Source of the DNA: Drechmeria coniospora
Lineage: Eukaryota > Ascomycota > Sordariomycetes > Hypocreales > Ophiocordycipitaceae
Assembly (NCBI RefSeq): GCF_001625195.1
Contig: NC_054391.1
Coordinates: 2,303,626-2,357,109 of the forward strand
Direction: 5' to 3'
DNA: 53,484 nucleotides
Shown here: positions 1 to 9,083 of the stretch, in pieces
Position numbering within the stretch: position 1 is the first letter of the stretch
Layout of the letters: every line of letters begins with the position of its first letter
Notes under the pieces: generated by a model
What the model was told of the DNA's origin: nothing
What the model saw: only the letters and a program-made list of their open reading frames with translations
Database searches by the model: none
Translations under genes and position numbers: made by a program

Positions 1-1
1 A

Positions 2-733
2 GTACTTAAGCAGGCTACTACAACGCCTCTTACTCCCTTGTCCGCAACCGACCAACTGGTATACCAACAGATAGTAGGGACTCTAATGTACCTTATGCTA
101 CTGACCCGACCAGATATAGCCTTTGCAATCCAATGGCTATCCCGGTATATGCATCAGGCTACTAGTCTGCAGCTATCAGCCGGCAAGAACCTCCTTCGAT
201 ATCTAAAAGGAACTACAGACCTAGCTATATGCTATTGGTCTAAGTCAACAACACCCAATCTATTAGGATATTCCGACAGCGACTTTGCAGGTGACTTGGA
301 TTCTTCTAAGTCTACCTATGGGTACCTCTTTACTCTAGCCGGTGGACCAATCTGCTGGAAATCAAAAAGGGCTAGTACTATTGCTCTTTCTACTGTAGAG
401 GCAGAATCGGATGCCCTACTGGAAGCAATTCGGGAACTTAAATGGCTAGACGGTCTATTTACAGAAATCGACAAAGGCCTTAAAAAACCCATCCTACTTT
501 TGTGCGATAACAACGGATCTATCTCTAATGCCAACAATCCCAATCAGCATAACCGAACAAAGCATACACTGCTAAAGTTTCGGTATATTCGGCAAGAAGC
601 AACCAATGGACTAGCTAAAATCAGTTACCTGAACACTAAGTCTATGCCTGCCGATGGTCTTACTAAGGCCCTTACCGCTGATCTCTTCCAACGCTACCTT
701 GGCCTACTAGGTCTCCAAGGGATCCCTATTTAG
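2..733 (+). CDS. Copia (Ty1) retrotransposon Pol, C-terminal part (reverse transcriptase end + RNase H)
   Basis: The reading frame is open from the window edge to a TAG at 731-733, about 243 codons, with the N-terminal part of the polyprotein outside the window. The first 60 or so residues (TRPDIAFAIQWLSRYMH) are the usual link from reverse transcriptase to RNase H in Copia elements. RNase H follows, with the acidic residues in YSDSDFAG, STVEAES and LLLCDNNGS and the late KHTLLKFRYIR block. The protein would copy element RNA to DNA inside virus-like particles. The damaged Copia at 30258-38521 carries the same protein (36890-37576) with many TAG/TAA codons where this copy has CAG, CAA or TGG, so this copy has largely escaped RIP or is younger. 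It is directly followed by a polypurine tract and an LTR. Confidence 0.93.
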   Translation, partial: VLKQATTTPLTPLSATDQLVYQQIVGTLMYLMLLTRPDIAFAIQWLSRYMHQATSLQLSAGKNLLRYLKGTTDLAICYWSKSTTPNLLGYSDSDFAGDLDSSKSTYGYLFTLAGGPICWKSKRASTIALSTVEAESDALLEAIRELKWLDGLFTEIDKGLKKPILLLCDNNGSISNANNPNQHNRTKHTLLKFRYIRQEATNGLAKISYLNTKSMPADGLTKALTADLFQRYLGLLGLQGIPI

Positions 734-750
734 CAGTAGTCATACTAGCT

Positions 751-761
751 AAATAGAGGGG
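751..761 (+). other. Polypurine tract of the left-edge Copia element
   Basis: AAATAGAGGGG lies directly before the TGTTAAAA start of the LTR, where plus-strand DNA synthesis is primed. The same tract precedes the 3' LTR of the Copia element at 37595-37606. Confidence 0.8.
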
Positions 762-1020
762 TGTTAAAATACTAGGATTTATACTAGTAAGACTACCCAA
801 ATAGGATACTATCCTATTATTGCTACTACCAGTAGCAACTGCCAGAAGTACTACTGCTGGCAGATATACTATACTATACTGAGAGTATAAGTAAGTATAC
901 AGAGCTGACTAATAGTATACAACATACTATTTCTCTAAACTATTTGTTAGAGATACTTGCCTAATTAGGTATAGTACAGAATGCTCTAGAACATTCTAGA
1001 ATATTCTAGAATATTCCATA

Positions 1021-1150
1021 CCCTACTTATGGAATATACTGGAACCTCTTGGAATAAGCCGGAATGTTGCTTACCCTACTTATGGAATAAGCTGGAACTT
1101 CTTGGAATAAGCCGGAATGTTACTTACCCTACTTATGGAACAAGCTGGAA
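1021..1150 (+). repeat. 53-bp tandem repeat in the LTR-A U3 region
   Basis: Units begin CCCTACTTATGGAA at 1021, 1074 and 1127 (spacing 53 bp), the third partial. Each carries TTGGAATAAGCCGGAATG-like sequence. The array lies just upstream of the TATA-like box, so it may be a promoter repeat (inference). Confidence 0.85.
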
Positions 1151-1173
1151 CAGTCTTTACTGCACTTCTACAC

Positions 1174-1182
1174 CTATATAAG
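1174..1182 (+). promoter_or_regulatory. TATA-like box of LTR-A
   Basis: CTATATAAG lies about two thirds into the LTR, downstream of the 53-bp repeats, at a plausible U3/R position. No transcription start can be fixed from sequence. Confidence 0.45.
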
Positions 1183-1381
1183 GCAGTAGCCATTCCCTTA
1201 GAATAGTTTCTCCTTTTTGAAATATAATCGCATTCGTTTGTATAATTCGGTACTACCAATTGTGCACTCTTGCCCAGTTACTAACTGGCACCCCTTATGC
1301 TGTTACTAACAGCTTGATTGATTCCCTGGTCCGTGCGATATACTTCCACTACCCCTCCTCTTGCGCACGCAAATTGCAAGA

Positions 1382-1748
1382 ATACTAAGTTAAAGCAAGA
1401 AGAATTTGTATAGTAAGTACAATTCGTTAACTCAATATACTACTTATACATATAGTACAATAGTAGTATATTAGTAAGCAGTAGTACTACTACTAGATAT
1501 TTATTATAGTATTAGGCTTAGCCCGATATAGGAGAACGGAGGGAACTAAGGGACCTACTAGGAAGAATGCATATAACTAAAAGCCCTAATTACTAAGTAG
1601 TTTTCCCTCCTTTAAGTCTTTTAGTAAATATTATTAAGAGCCCTAGAGCAGTTACTTAGTAACTCTATAATAATATTGCAAATAGCAATACATAGAATAG
1701 TATCCTATTTAAGTAGTCTTACTAATACAAATACTAGTAATTTTAATA
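1382..1748 (-). mobile_element. LTR1 Copia LTR fragment, interrupted by a solo LTR3
   Basis: Aligned by eye with the better-preserved minus-strand LTR at 18649-19584, this is the U3-side part ending ...TTTTAATA (RIP form of TTTTAACA) at 1748. The right-hand part of the left-edge Copia LTR abuts it at 1381/1382, and a 171-bp solo LTR3 plus TSD splits it at 1502-1677. CA and TG are strongly depleted. Confidence 0.75.
1502..1672 (+). mobile_element. Solo LTR, family LTR3 (Gypsy-type)
   Basis: The sequence starts TATTATAGTATTAGGC and ends CTCTATAATA, the RIP forms of TGTTATAG and CTATAACA. It is flanked by a perfect 5-bp duplication ATATT (1497-1501 and 1673-1677). The host LTR1 sequence resumes without loss on both sides. 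An internal region is absent, so it is a solo LTR left by recombination. Confidence 0.85.
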
Positions 1749-1782
1749 GTACTTTATGTATTAAGAATTTTAAAGAGTAATT

Positions 1783-1956
1783 TGTTATAGTATTAGGCTT
1801 AGCCCAATATAGGATACAAAATAAAAAGACCAACGGACCTACTAAAGGAATACATATAAACTAAAAGCCCTAACTGCTAAGTAGTTTTCCCTTGTTTAAG
1901 TCTTTTAATAAATATTATTAAGAGTCCTAGAGCAATTGCCTAGTAACTCTATAATA
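1783..1956 (+). mobile_element. Solo LTR, family LTR3
   Basis: This copy keeps the original TG start (TGTTATAGTATTAGGC) and ends CTCTATAATA. A perfect TSD TAATT lies at 1778-1782 and 1957-1961. It is similar along its whole length to 1502-1672. Confidence 0.85.
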
Positions 1957-1961
1957 TAATT

Positions 1962-2240
1962 ATATTAATATATCTCTTCTTTATTATTAATACTTTTTTA
2001 AAAATACTAAATTATAATATATTATTAATTCCCTTATAATAAATAGTCCTTATATAGTATTCCTAAAAATATAGTATAAATTGTAGTTATTTACTAACTT
2101 TACGAATAATCTTAAATCTTTTATAGTACTTAAAAGGCATACGCTATAGGCGTAGGCCTCATAAGTAAAATTAAAGAATAGTACCTATAACTAAGTATAG
2201 ATACTAATAAATCCTTTAATAGTTCTAACTATTTAGCCTA
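1962..2240. repeat. AT-rich dispersed repeat remnant
   Basis: There is no coding frame. The part from about 2131 to 2240 (GGCATACGCTATAGGCGTAGG, then AAGTATAGATACTAATAAA) resembles 9376-9470, so this is another copy of a dispersed, heavily mutated repeat. Normal composition begins at about 2250. Confidence 0.55.
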
Positions 2241-2658
2241 TTTGTTAACTAATTTATGCAAAATTTCATGAGATTTACTCCGTAGAGCAAGGGCATTTGC
2301 CTCCAGGGTTGACCTTCGAGTCGAGGTGTGTGTCGTAAGTAATTTACCACCCACAGGATACCCCAATGGTCTTGGCATTGTTCCTCGACTTATTCTCTGA
2401 CCCCTCCGAATGCCAAGCTTATCCATCCCTACTTCATAAATTCCTGAAGTGTCCCACGCTGCGTTTTAATCGTTGCGTCAACCAGGCCATTGGTATTCCT
2501 GGTGGCTTCGTTACCCCTTGACAGAATCACAAGGAGAACATATATCTCGCACTCTTTAAAGGGCTTGCTCTGGACACTAAAGATTCCATAGACAGTGGCA
2601 GGCAGCACCCAAGAGCGGCCACGAAACTCTTGCTGCAACAGAGCCAACCCAGCAAAAT
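2241..2658 (+). promoter_or_regulatory. Upstream region of the TLC-domain gene
   Basis: Composition turns abruptly from AT-rich to balanced at about 2250 and stays so to the ATG at 2659. Short open frames on the minus strand here show no recognisable protein. The stretch most likely holds the promoter and 5' UTR, but no specific element can be assigned. Confidence 0.4.
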
Positions 2659-3687
2659 ATGAGGGACCCCTTCTTTATACCGCCCAGTCCCTGGCTTGTT
2701 GACTTGGTTCAACCCTGGTGCGAACGTCTCGGCTTCCCCACACTCGCTCTCCACATCCATGAGGTCCTCGCCGCGGCTATAGGATACACGCTCGTCTTTT
2801 GGCCCATCTCCCCTATAGTATCCAAACTACTTGCGTCAAAGCACTATGTCAAATTATCTCCCCAAAAACGCCTCAACTGGGATGCTCATGTCGTCTCCAT
2901 GTTCCAGAGCACTCTTATAATCATACTGGCGTCCTGGGTCATGCTCGTCGATGACGACCGTCGAGCAATGAACTGGGAGGAGCGTGTATGGGGCTATACT
3001 GGTGCGGCTGGGATGATACAGGCCCTGGCCGCAGGCTACTTTGTCTGGGATCTCATCATTACGAGCTGGAATATCGACGTTTTCGGCTTCGGCACTCTAG
3101 CTCATGCAGTATCCGCTTTGTTTGTTTACATTTTTGGGTTTGTACGTTGGGGCTTCCCTTTCTCTCCCTATCTTCTCTGCTAACTCACCGGAACCGTGCA
3201 GCGGCCATTTCTCAACTATTATGGCTGCATATTTATCCTATGGGAGCTCTCCACGCCATTCCTGAACATACACTGGTTCATGGACAAAATCGGTATGACA
3301 GGATCTCGCATGCAGCTCTACAACGGGTTCCTGCTCCTCTTCAGTTTCTTCTGCTGTCGTCTTATCTATGGGACGTATCAGTCCGTCCTTGCCTTCCGTG
3401 ATACCTGGGCTGCCATCGACAGACACCCCACCCAGCATCTGCATAACTCGACCGTTATGGCCTTCGCCACTGACGAGTCCTCCGTGCCCATGTGGCTTGG
3501 TGCTGTTTATCTCGCAAGCAACCTGACACTGAACAGTCTGAACTTCTACTGGTTTGTCATGATGATCAGGGCTGTTCGCAAACGCTTCGAGCCAAGTAGG
3601 CATAAAACCACAGAGATGGATATTGCTAAACCTTATTCCACCTCCAGTGTGTCAAGCGACGGCAAACCGCGAAGGCGCAAGGTGTGA
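2659..3687 (+). CDS. TLC-domain multi-pass membrane protein (TMEM56/TLCD4-like), 322 aa, two exons
   Basis: Exons are 2659-3141 and 3202-3687. The 60-nt phase-0 intron starts GTACGT, has a CTAAC branch site at 3179-3184 and ends GTGCAG. Joining gives 322 residues. Hydrophobic segments lie at about 35-58, 80-98, 112-135 and 142-162, and three more fall in exon 2. The TLC signature is seen in WDAHVVSMFQS (from residue 74), GYFVWDLI (from 126), the histidine in LAHAVSA (149) and WELSTPFLNIHW (175-186). TLC proteins sit in the ER or plasma membrane; relatives include ceramide synthases, but the ceramide-synthase LAG motif is absent, so this is closer to the TMEM56 group, whose role in fungi is unclear. 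The tail (about 300-322) is basic and ends PRRRKV. It is convergent with sla1. Confidence 0.9.
3142..3201 (+). other. Intron of the TLC-domain gene
   Basis: GTACGT donor, TGCTAACTC branch region and GTGCAG acceptor. Splicing joins ...IFGF to RPFLNYYG and restores the TLC motif; without it the frame meets a stop at 3181-3183. Confidence 0.9.
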
Positions 3688-4549
3688 GGAAACTCGTTGG
3701 ATAATAGCACTTGGTAGTACATATTGCTGTCCAAAACCTGCCTACGTGATATGCTGGCAGGGACGACTGCAATGCCCATACTTTGATTCCACGCCTCCAC
3801 AGTTGAATGAGTAGTCTCTCGAAGCTGAACGGCCATAGAATTCCTTAGTCCATAAATTTTGGTCAAGCGGCTCTGAGGCCATGGAAGCCGGCATGCTGAA
3901 TAGCCCAGCCCCCCCCCCCCCCCCGAAAAAAAAAACGCTCCAGGCCGCGTAATGTTGGCATAACCAACGGAAGGCTATCTATTCCAGTATGTGTCATACA
4001 GTAACGGAGCAACCATCGACATGAGAGATTGGTGTATTCCCGTGTGCCATTTTATATTCCCGCTGCTACTTCCACGTAAGGATATCTTGCACCACGCGAA
4101 TAATCGTCAACTGCGGCGGCCACCCTTGCTCCCCATTTTGGCTGGCTAGTCCCTGTCGAGGTATTTGTGGACAGCAGTCTGAATAGCAACCGGCAAGTGG
4201 TACGAGCCAGCTCTGTGATTACGCATGGTAAGAATGTAGCTCTGGCCAACTTCAATACCTCAAAAATGATTGACATGCTGAAATCGATGTGGAACAAGTG
4301 GACAATCGCCTGCCTAGGCGATGTCGGGATATCCCTTTTAATTTATAGTCACCACAGCATGATGAAACCCTAACAAGACTAGGGGAGCAATCATACTAAG
4401 CACATCAACTCAATACAGAGGATTGTTAATTCTGTAGGTGTGGAACCTTGATGCCATTCCGCTTTTGCGGTTCCGAGCTCAATCGATCCTTTCCACTTGT
4501 TCCAATATTCGCCCCCGAGAGTATCTGAGCATTGCTTTCTCGTAGCTTT
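3688..4549. other. Intergenic region between convergent TLC and sla1 genes
   Basis: About 860 bp of normal composition that must hold both 3' UTRs. It contains a C16-G-A10 tract at 3909-3935. Open frames of 60-80 codons on both strands (for example 4052-4297 minus, 4167-4373 plus) show no recognisable domain and no convincing splice context. I see no further gene. Confidence 0.6.
3909..3935 (+). repeat. Homopolymer tract C16-G-A10
   Basis: Sixteen C, one G, then ten A. It lies about 220 bp after the TLC stop codon. Length may be unreliable because such runs are prone to sequencing and assembly error. Confidence 0.9.
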
Positions 4550-4575
4550 TTAAAACCCGAAAGGATTCTGGGGCG
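4550..4575 (-). other. sla1: Terminal 26-nt microexon of sla1
   Basis: A GTGAGT donor follows ...LAQA at 4646/4645. Downstream are a GCTAAC branch site and a TAG acceptor at 4578-4576. Joining the single leftover base to this exon gives codons TPQNPFGF and a TAA stop at 4552-4550, the usual Sla1 C-terminus. Reading through the donor instead gives only SE and a stop. Confidence 0.9.
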
Positions 4576-7500
4576 CTACGGAAGGGTTAGCTGAATTATT
4601 GTTACGCTAAGTGAAGCAATTGATATCAAGCATCATATCACTCACTTGCTTGAGCCAGATTTGCTCGCCGCCCAGTTTGCTGAGGAGTCAGCCTCTGGGC
4701 TTCCGCTTTCACCACACCAAATCGGACTGGAGGGGGCGGCCCCGTCTGTTGAGGCTGAATCGGTTGGGTAAAGCCGCCACCCAGGGAACCAAGAGCGTCC
4801 ATCTGCTGCAGCTGTAGACTTACCCCACCCGGTCTCTGAGGCTCTAGGGGCGAAGGTAGTATGCTATTAACTCCGCCTAATGCGCCTGACCCGGAGGAGT
4901 AGGGCATTACGCTGGGAGGAAATGGAGATGGGAGGCCGCTGGGTTGAGCCAGAATTTGAGGTTGCAATGGACGGCCCGAATCCGGGAAAGGGCTTGAACC
5001 TGGAACCCCTGTCATCATTGGCTGCATATATTGCTGCTGGTTCGTGGCTCCTGATGAATATGAAGCTAGGCCTTGATCCTGGAAACTTAAGTAGACGGTC
5101 GATGCGGGCTGGAGCTGTTCCGAATACTGTTGTACTAGCCTGACTTGAGCTAAATTGTTGAGATTGGAACCTGGAGATGCCGCCTGCGATTGAATAGGAC
5201 CGGTCATTTGAGGCATCATGGAAGATGACGGTACGGATAACTGTGCTGCCTGAGGAGCCGACAAGGGACGTTGAGGCGGCGGCGGTATCAGAGAGCTTTC
5301 CGTCGATGACATTGAAGGGGGTGCCGGTCGGTGTCGGGCAAGAGCTTTTGGTGACGATGGCGATTGGGCAGGTTTGGGGACGGTGGAAAAGAAGGACGGG
5401 CTTGCGCCAGTGAGTTGTTGAGTGTGATCTTGAAGCTCTAGTGTGTTGGTCATTTTCGCTATCGTTGGTGGGGGCTCGATTTGGGTTGGTTGAAGTGGGC
5501 GGGAGAGTAGAGACAGTTCCTTCATAGAACCTGTCAACTCGGCGGTCACGGCTGGCTCCGGAGTCGACTGCGTTTTTGCCACCGAGCTGGGTTGCTTTCC
5601 ATTTGCCGTCACTTGCTGTTTGGTCAAGTCCGCCTTTACATCCCAAGCATCGTCATCGAACCCAGTGGATGTAGTGTTGGATGACTTTGAACTCGCCCCT
5701 GAGAAAGACTTGACACCATCCGAGGTGTTATTCCCGGAAATGATGGCGGTACTGACAACGTCGCTTGTCTGCATGGCTCGTGTCGGTCGACCCTTCCGTG
5801 TATTGTTACGAAGGGCTCCTCCAGGTCCAGAGAAAAGGCCCCCGGTTGTCTCTTCGTTCGACTCAAGCTTCCCCCGGTCGCGGCCATACTTGGCATCCAG
5901 CTTGCGCATGACCTTAATAATGTCGCCTTCGCGAAGACCCAACGTTCGAAGTATTGTCGCGTTGACGTCAGGCAGCACACTCTCATCCATCGAATCCCGG
6001 GCGAAGGCCTGGGCATACCGTTCGCAAAGCCCAACCGCAACCTCGCACGCCAGGAAAAACTCAAACCAGTCATAGTCAATATTTTCGCTCTTCCCAACAG
6101 TTGCTCCGACCTCGGACAGACGGTTTTTCTCTGCCGACTTGGCCGTCTTGACGTCCGCCAGGGGCCTGTCATCGTCGAGACTGATGCCTGTCGCACTCTC
6201 GACATACCCAAGATCGGCGCGCGACATCTTGGTGATTGGTACAGCAATCTTGACACCGTTCATCTTGTGTAGATGAATTTTGCCGTCCTTGAGGCCGAGA
6301 AACTGTGCCTCGACAGTGAAGGAGCCAGACCGATCTGTCCAGGCTCTCACCTTGGTTAACTCCGGTTCTGTGATTTGAGTTGGTCAGCGCTCTATATTCA
6401 TCGTCGTCGCAAAGTGGGCTGTATCAGGGGAGGCTATACTTGACTTGGCCTTTGGATGCTCATCGCCATCGGTTCGGCCAGTTTCATGCCGGCTTCGCTG
6501 TTGTCCCAAATTATTACTATGTTCCTTGGCCACAAGGCTGCTCCCTCTTTCGGGAAGATTCATTCCCATCCCTACCTGTTGAGGCTGCTTGCTCGCTCTA
6601 ATGGCTTCTTTGGTCAGCCGGATCTCCTCAAGGCGGTTCTGTTCGACGGTGGCCTTGGCTGAATCTACATCTGAATAGGTTGCCACGATGGGGGTGATTG
6701 ATCCTGTGATTTCGATGTAGGAGCTGGGAACAACGCCCTGATTGCCATTTTTAAGGCGGCGAACCTGCCACCACTCCTCACTTGTAGAATCGTCGAGAAT
6801 GCTGACATCATCGCCTGCAGCGACGGTGACCTCGTCGTCGCCTTGAGCCATGAAATCGTACAAGATCTTCCCTTTGCGTTGGCTGCGTTGCGATCCAGCC
6901 ATTATGACTTCTCGCAAGCCCTCGGCGCGGATGGCACCAGCCAACTCGCTTAAAGACCCAACTATTTCTTCCGCCGTATCTTTGGCACCTGCATGAAAAT
7001 CGATGCTCCTGCTGGGCTGAATCAACTCCATAAAGACGTGTTTGCCTTCACGGGAGTAGTGCGTCATCTTGTCGGCCGTCCACTCCTGAGCCGGATCGTC
7101 CTGTGCGCGCTCTGGTGCGATGAGGATGATACCAGTTTTGAGGTTGATACCAAGAGTCGTCGGCATTTTCTTCTTTTTACCCATGACAGACACCATTTCG
7201 TTGATATTGTACATGTGAAAGGAACCAGGAGTTCGGTCAGGGTCTTCGCATCCTGAGGGTTCGCTGAAGGAAACCATGGGCGTTCGGGAGGGCACATCCT
7301 GGTACGATCTAGGGTCAACGTGTTGGCTAGGCCTAGGCCGAGAGGGGAGCGCGGGGGAATGAGGAGTCTGGTAGTTTTCATCCTCATCCGATGCCTGGGG
7401 TTCACTATGCACAGTCTCTCGAGGAGGTTGGGGAAGACTTGACGATGGAGGATCCCCGACACGAGACTTTTGACCTTGTACGACATCGGTCAATGTGAGC

Positions 7501-8063
7501 GCGAGGTTTGTTGACGACGATGGCATGTCCATTCTTGATTCGTGTTCCTGTTCAACGACCCCCGATCGCGACCTTGCTGGTAGCGCTGGGGACTTGGCGT
7601 GTGGTAGGGCCTTACTGCTTGCAGTCGGCTCCTGAACAGCGATATAGTTGGCAGGCACGAAGCCATATTCGTCATCGAGACCAGCAAGGATCCAATCTGG
7701 GTCTGAGGTGTCGAAAACTTCGAGGATAGCATCCTCAGGAAAGGACAGCTCCTCGTCAGTTTGACGCGTGTAGTCGAAGACGGCACGGGCTTGACTCTGA
7801 GCTGGCGCCTATTCAGACAGCATTAGTGATAGGATTGAGCGGCAAGACGGTGCGTTTCCACTTACGGGTTCAACATAGTTGTTGGGCACAAGACCCTCTG
7901 GTTCTTCATCATTTTCAACGCCAGCTTTCTTCTTGGCCCTCCACCAGCCATCATCGCCATTGTTGTCGAGAATGTACAACAAGTCGCCCTCATCGATGGC
8001 AAGCTCACCCTCGGCCTGGGGAGCATAGTCGTAAATGGCCCGGTACACGCCCAAGAACCCCAT
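4550..8063 (-). CDS. sla1: Actin cytoskeleton-regulatory complex protein Sla1, 1104 aa, four exons
   Basis: Exons on the minus strand are 8063-7866, 7808-6440, 6367-4646 and 4575-4550, which join to 3315 nt. Order of domains: SH3 (5-66, start MGFLGVYRAIYDYAP), SH3 (70-125), a PH-like region from FHMYNINEMVSVMGKKKK (263-368), SH3 (378-434), a charged helix (445-473), SHD1 (VRAWTDRSGSFTVEAQF, 529-585), and SHD2/SAM-like (620-683). A long Q/P/S-rich tail carries QQLTG, PQMTG, QPMMTG, QPQQTG and TPQQTG motifs and ends NPFGF. Sla1 links cargo and clathrin coat to Las17/Pan1/End3 actin assembly at endocytic patches. SHD1 reads NPFxD signals, the QxTG motifs are targets of Ark/Prk-type kinases, and NPF binds EH domains. 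Length and order match the filamentous-fungal family. It is the only gene between the TLC gene and the transposon block. Confidence 0.95.
6368..6439 (-). other. sla1: Intron 2 of sla1
   Basis: Donor GTATAG, branch CTGAC and acceptor CACAG; 72 nt, phase 1. Splicing restores ...AKS-K-PELTKVRAW... into SHD1. The donor is weaker than consensus, so the exact boundary is slightly less sure than for introns 1 and 3. Confidence 0.75.
7809..7865 (-). other. sla1: Intron 1 of sla1
   Basis: GTAAGT donor, ACTAAT branch and AATAG acceptor; 57 nt, phase 0, between the first and second SH3 domains. A second in-frame AG 12 nt later (CTCAG) would remove four residues (APAQ). Confidence 0.85.
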
Positions 8064-8344
8064 GTCGGCAATGCGCGCAAGAAAACTAAGCGTCTGTTGG
8101 GCTCCTTCGGACGCCGCCCCAAGCGGCTTGCCCGAGAATTAGGATATGATGGATTGATGTGAGAAGATGTTGATGTCGTAAGCAATGAACGATATAGCGG
8201 CTACGGCCGCAGCGGGGGCCGAGGTGGGCCGCTATAAATACTGTGCGTCCACGGACCTATAATGGACTGCAAGATGTTGCAAGCAACCTACTATGAGAGC
8301 ATTCCAACTTGCGTTCTTGCAAATATTTAAGCTGAACCCAGTTG
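8064..8344 (-). promoter_or_regulatory. Upstream region of sla1
   Basis: About 280 bp of normal composition before the AT-rich transposon block. It contains a 9-bp inverted repeat TATAGCGGC/GCCGCTATA (8193-8201 and 8228-8236) around a GC-rich core, 130-175 bp upstream of the start codon. Its role is unknown. Confidence 0.5.
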
Positions 8345-8701
8345 AGAATTAGCATAGTTCGTCTATATAAAAATAACACTTATAATACTTTTAATTAATA
8401 TTTGCATAGTATTATTATTTACACAAAATTATAAATATATATTGATTTATCCTAGTAGTACTTACTTACTATATATATATATAGTTTAAACTAAATTATT
8501 AAGTATAGTATATATACTATATATAAGATACATAAAATAATAATACTATATATTTGTAAACCTAAATACTTTAGTTTAATATGTAATAATTATTAAAAGT
8601 ATTTATGTTATAAAAGTTAAACTATACTTAACTATCATTTTGAACAGAAAAGAATTCCTTAATATATATATATATATAGTAGGAAGCTCTAGGTTATTCT
8701 T
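8345..8701. repeat. AT-rich block with long imperfect inverted repeat (MITE-like)
   Basis: There is no coding frame. ATAACACTTATAATACTTTT near 8367 is mirrored by AAAAGTATTTATGTTAT near 8597, and inner parts (AGTATTATTATTT) also pair. This gives an imperfect hairpin-like unit of about 250 bp as in a MITE. No clear TSD is seen. Confidence 0.4.
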
Positions 8702-8706
8702 TTTCT

Positions 8707-9078
8707 TTATTACGGAGTAACTAGGTAGCTGCTCTAGGAATCTCAATAAAGTTTATGAAAAGAATTAAAAGAGGAAGGACTACTTATCCGTTAGGGCTGT
8801 TATAAAGCTAATTAGTAGGAAAGCAGTATATATAAAGACTGTAGAATTTTCGAACTAAGGAGGAAGAAAAAAGAAAGAAAATAATAAGTACAAAGAGGAA
8901 GGGGCTATATATATAGGTAGTCCGCGCATTATGTAATAAAAAGTATAAGGTAGGCTAGAAAAAGAGTACAATATATAATATTATTATAAGGGCTTCCTTT
9001 CTATATGTACTCTTTGAGTAGGTCTGTTGTCCCTCTCGTCTTATGTTATTCAATTGGGCTTAGCCCAGTACTATAATA
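8707..9078 (-). mobile_element. Solo LTR3 (minus), split by a solo LTR4
   Basis: Both ends match LTR3 in reverse orientation (TATTACGGAGTAAC ... GCCCAGTACTATAATA). The TSD is TTCTT at 8702-8706 and 9079-9083. Removing the 196-bp LTR4 insertion leaves 176 bp, the family length. Confidence 0.85.
8798..8988 (-). mobile_element. Solo LTR4 (minus) nested in LTR3
   Basis: The 191-bp unit begins TGTTATAAAGC and ends AATATTATTATA, with TSD AGGGC at 8793-8797 and 8989-8993. It is the inverse of 9858-10046 and 40375-40564, sharing the TTCGAACTAAGGAGGAAG block. Confidence 0.85.
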
Positions 9079-9083
9079 TTCTT

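Larger units (their letters stand above)
762..1381 (+). mobile_element. 3' LTR of the left-edge Copia element (LTR-A family)
   Basis: The LTR runs from TGTTAAAATAC to ...TTGCAAGA. The 5' 60 bases are shared with the LTR1 family, but the centre and 3' half differ. A 743-bp relative lies on the minus strand at 39028-39770, whose TSD fixes the AAGA 3' end used here. It contains a 53-bp tandem repeat (1021-1150) and a TATA-like CTATATAAG at 1174-1182 that probably starts transcription. The LTR abuts a minus-strand LTR1 fragment, so this element inserted into an older LTR. Confidence 0.85.

Noticed and set aside
2238..2760. Minus-strand open frames of 62-77 codons upstream of the TLC gene
   Set aside because: No recognisable domain; partly overlap the TLC coding exon and the AT-rich border.
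4052..4373. Overlapping open frames of 81 (-) and 68 (+) codons between the two genes
   Set aside because: Neither shows a motif, splice context or codon bias; both fit chance frames in the shared 3' region.
4568..4569. CCCCAG as acceptor for the last sla1 exon
   Set aside because: It would put the exon in the wrong frame; the TAG acceptor 8 nt upstream gives TPQNPFGF and a stop.
4638..4640. TGA at 4640-4638 as the sla1 stop codon
   Set aside because: It lies just inside a GTGAGT donor; splicing to 4575 restores the family C-terminus NPFGF.
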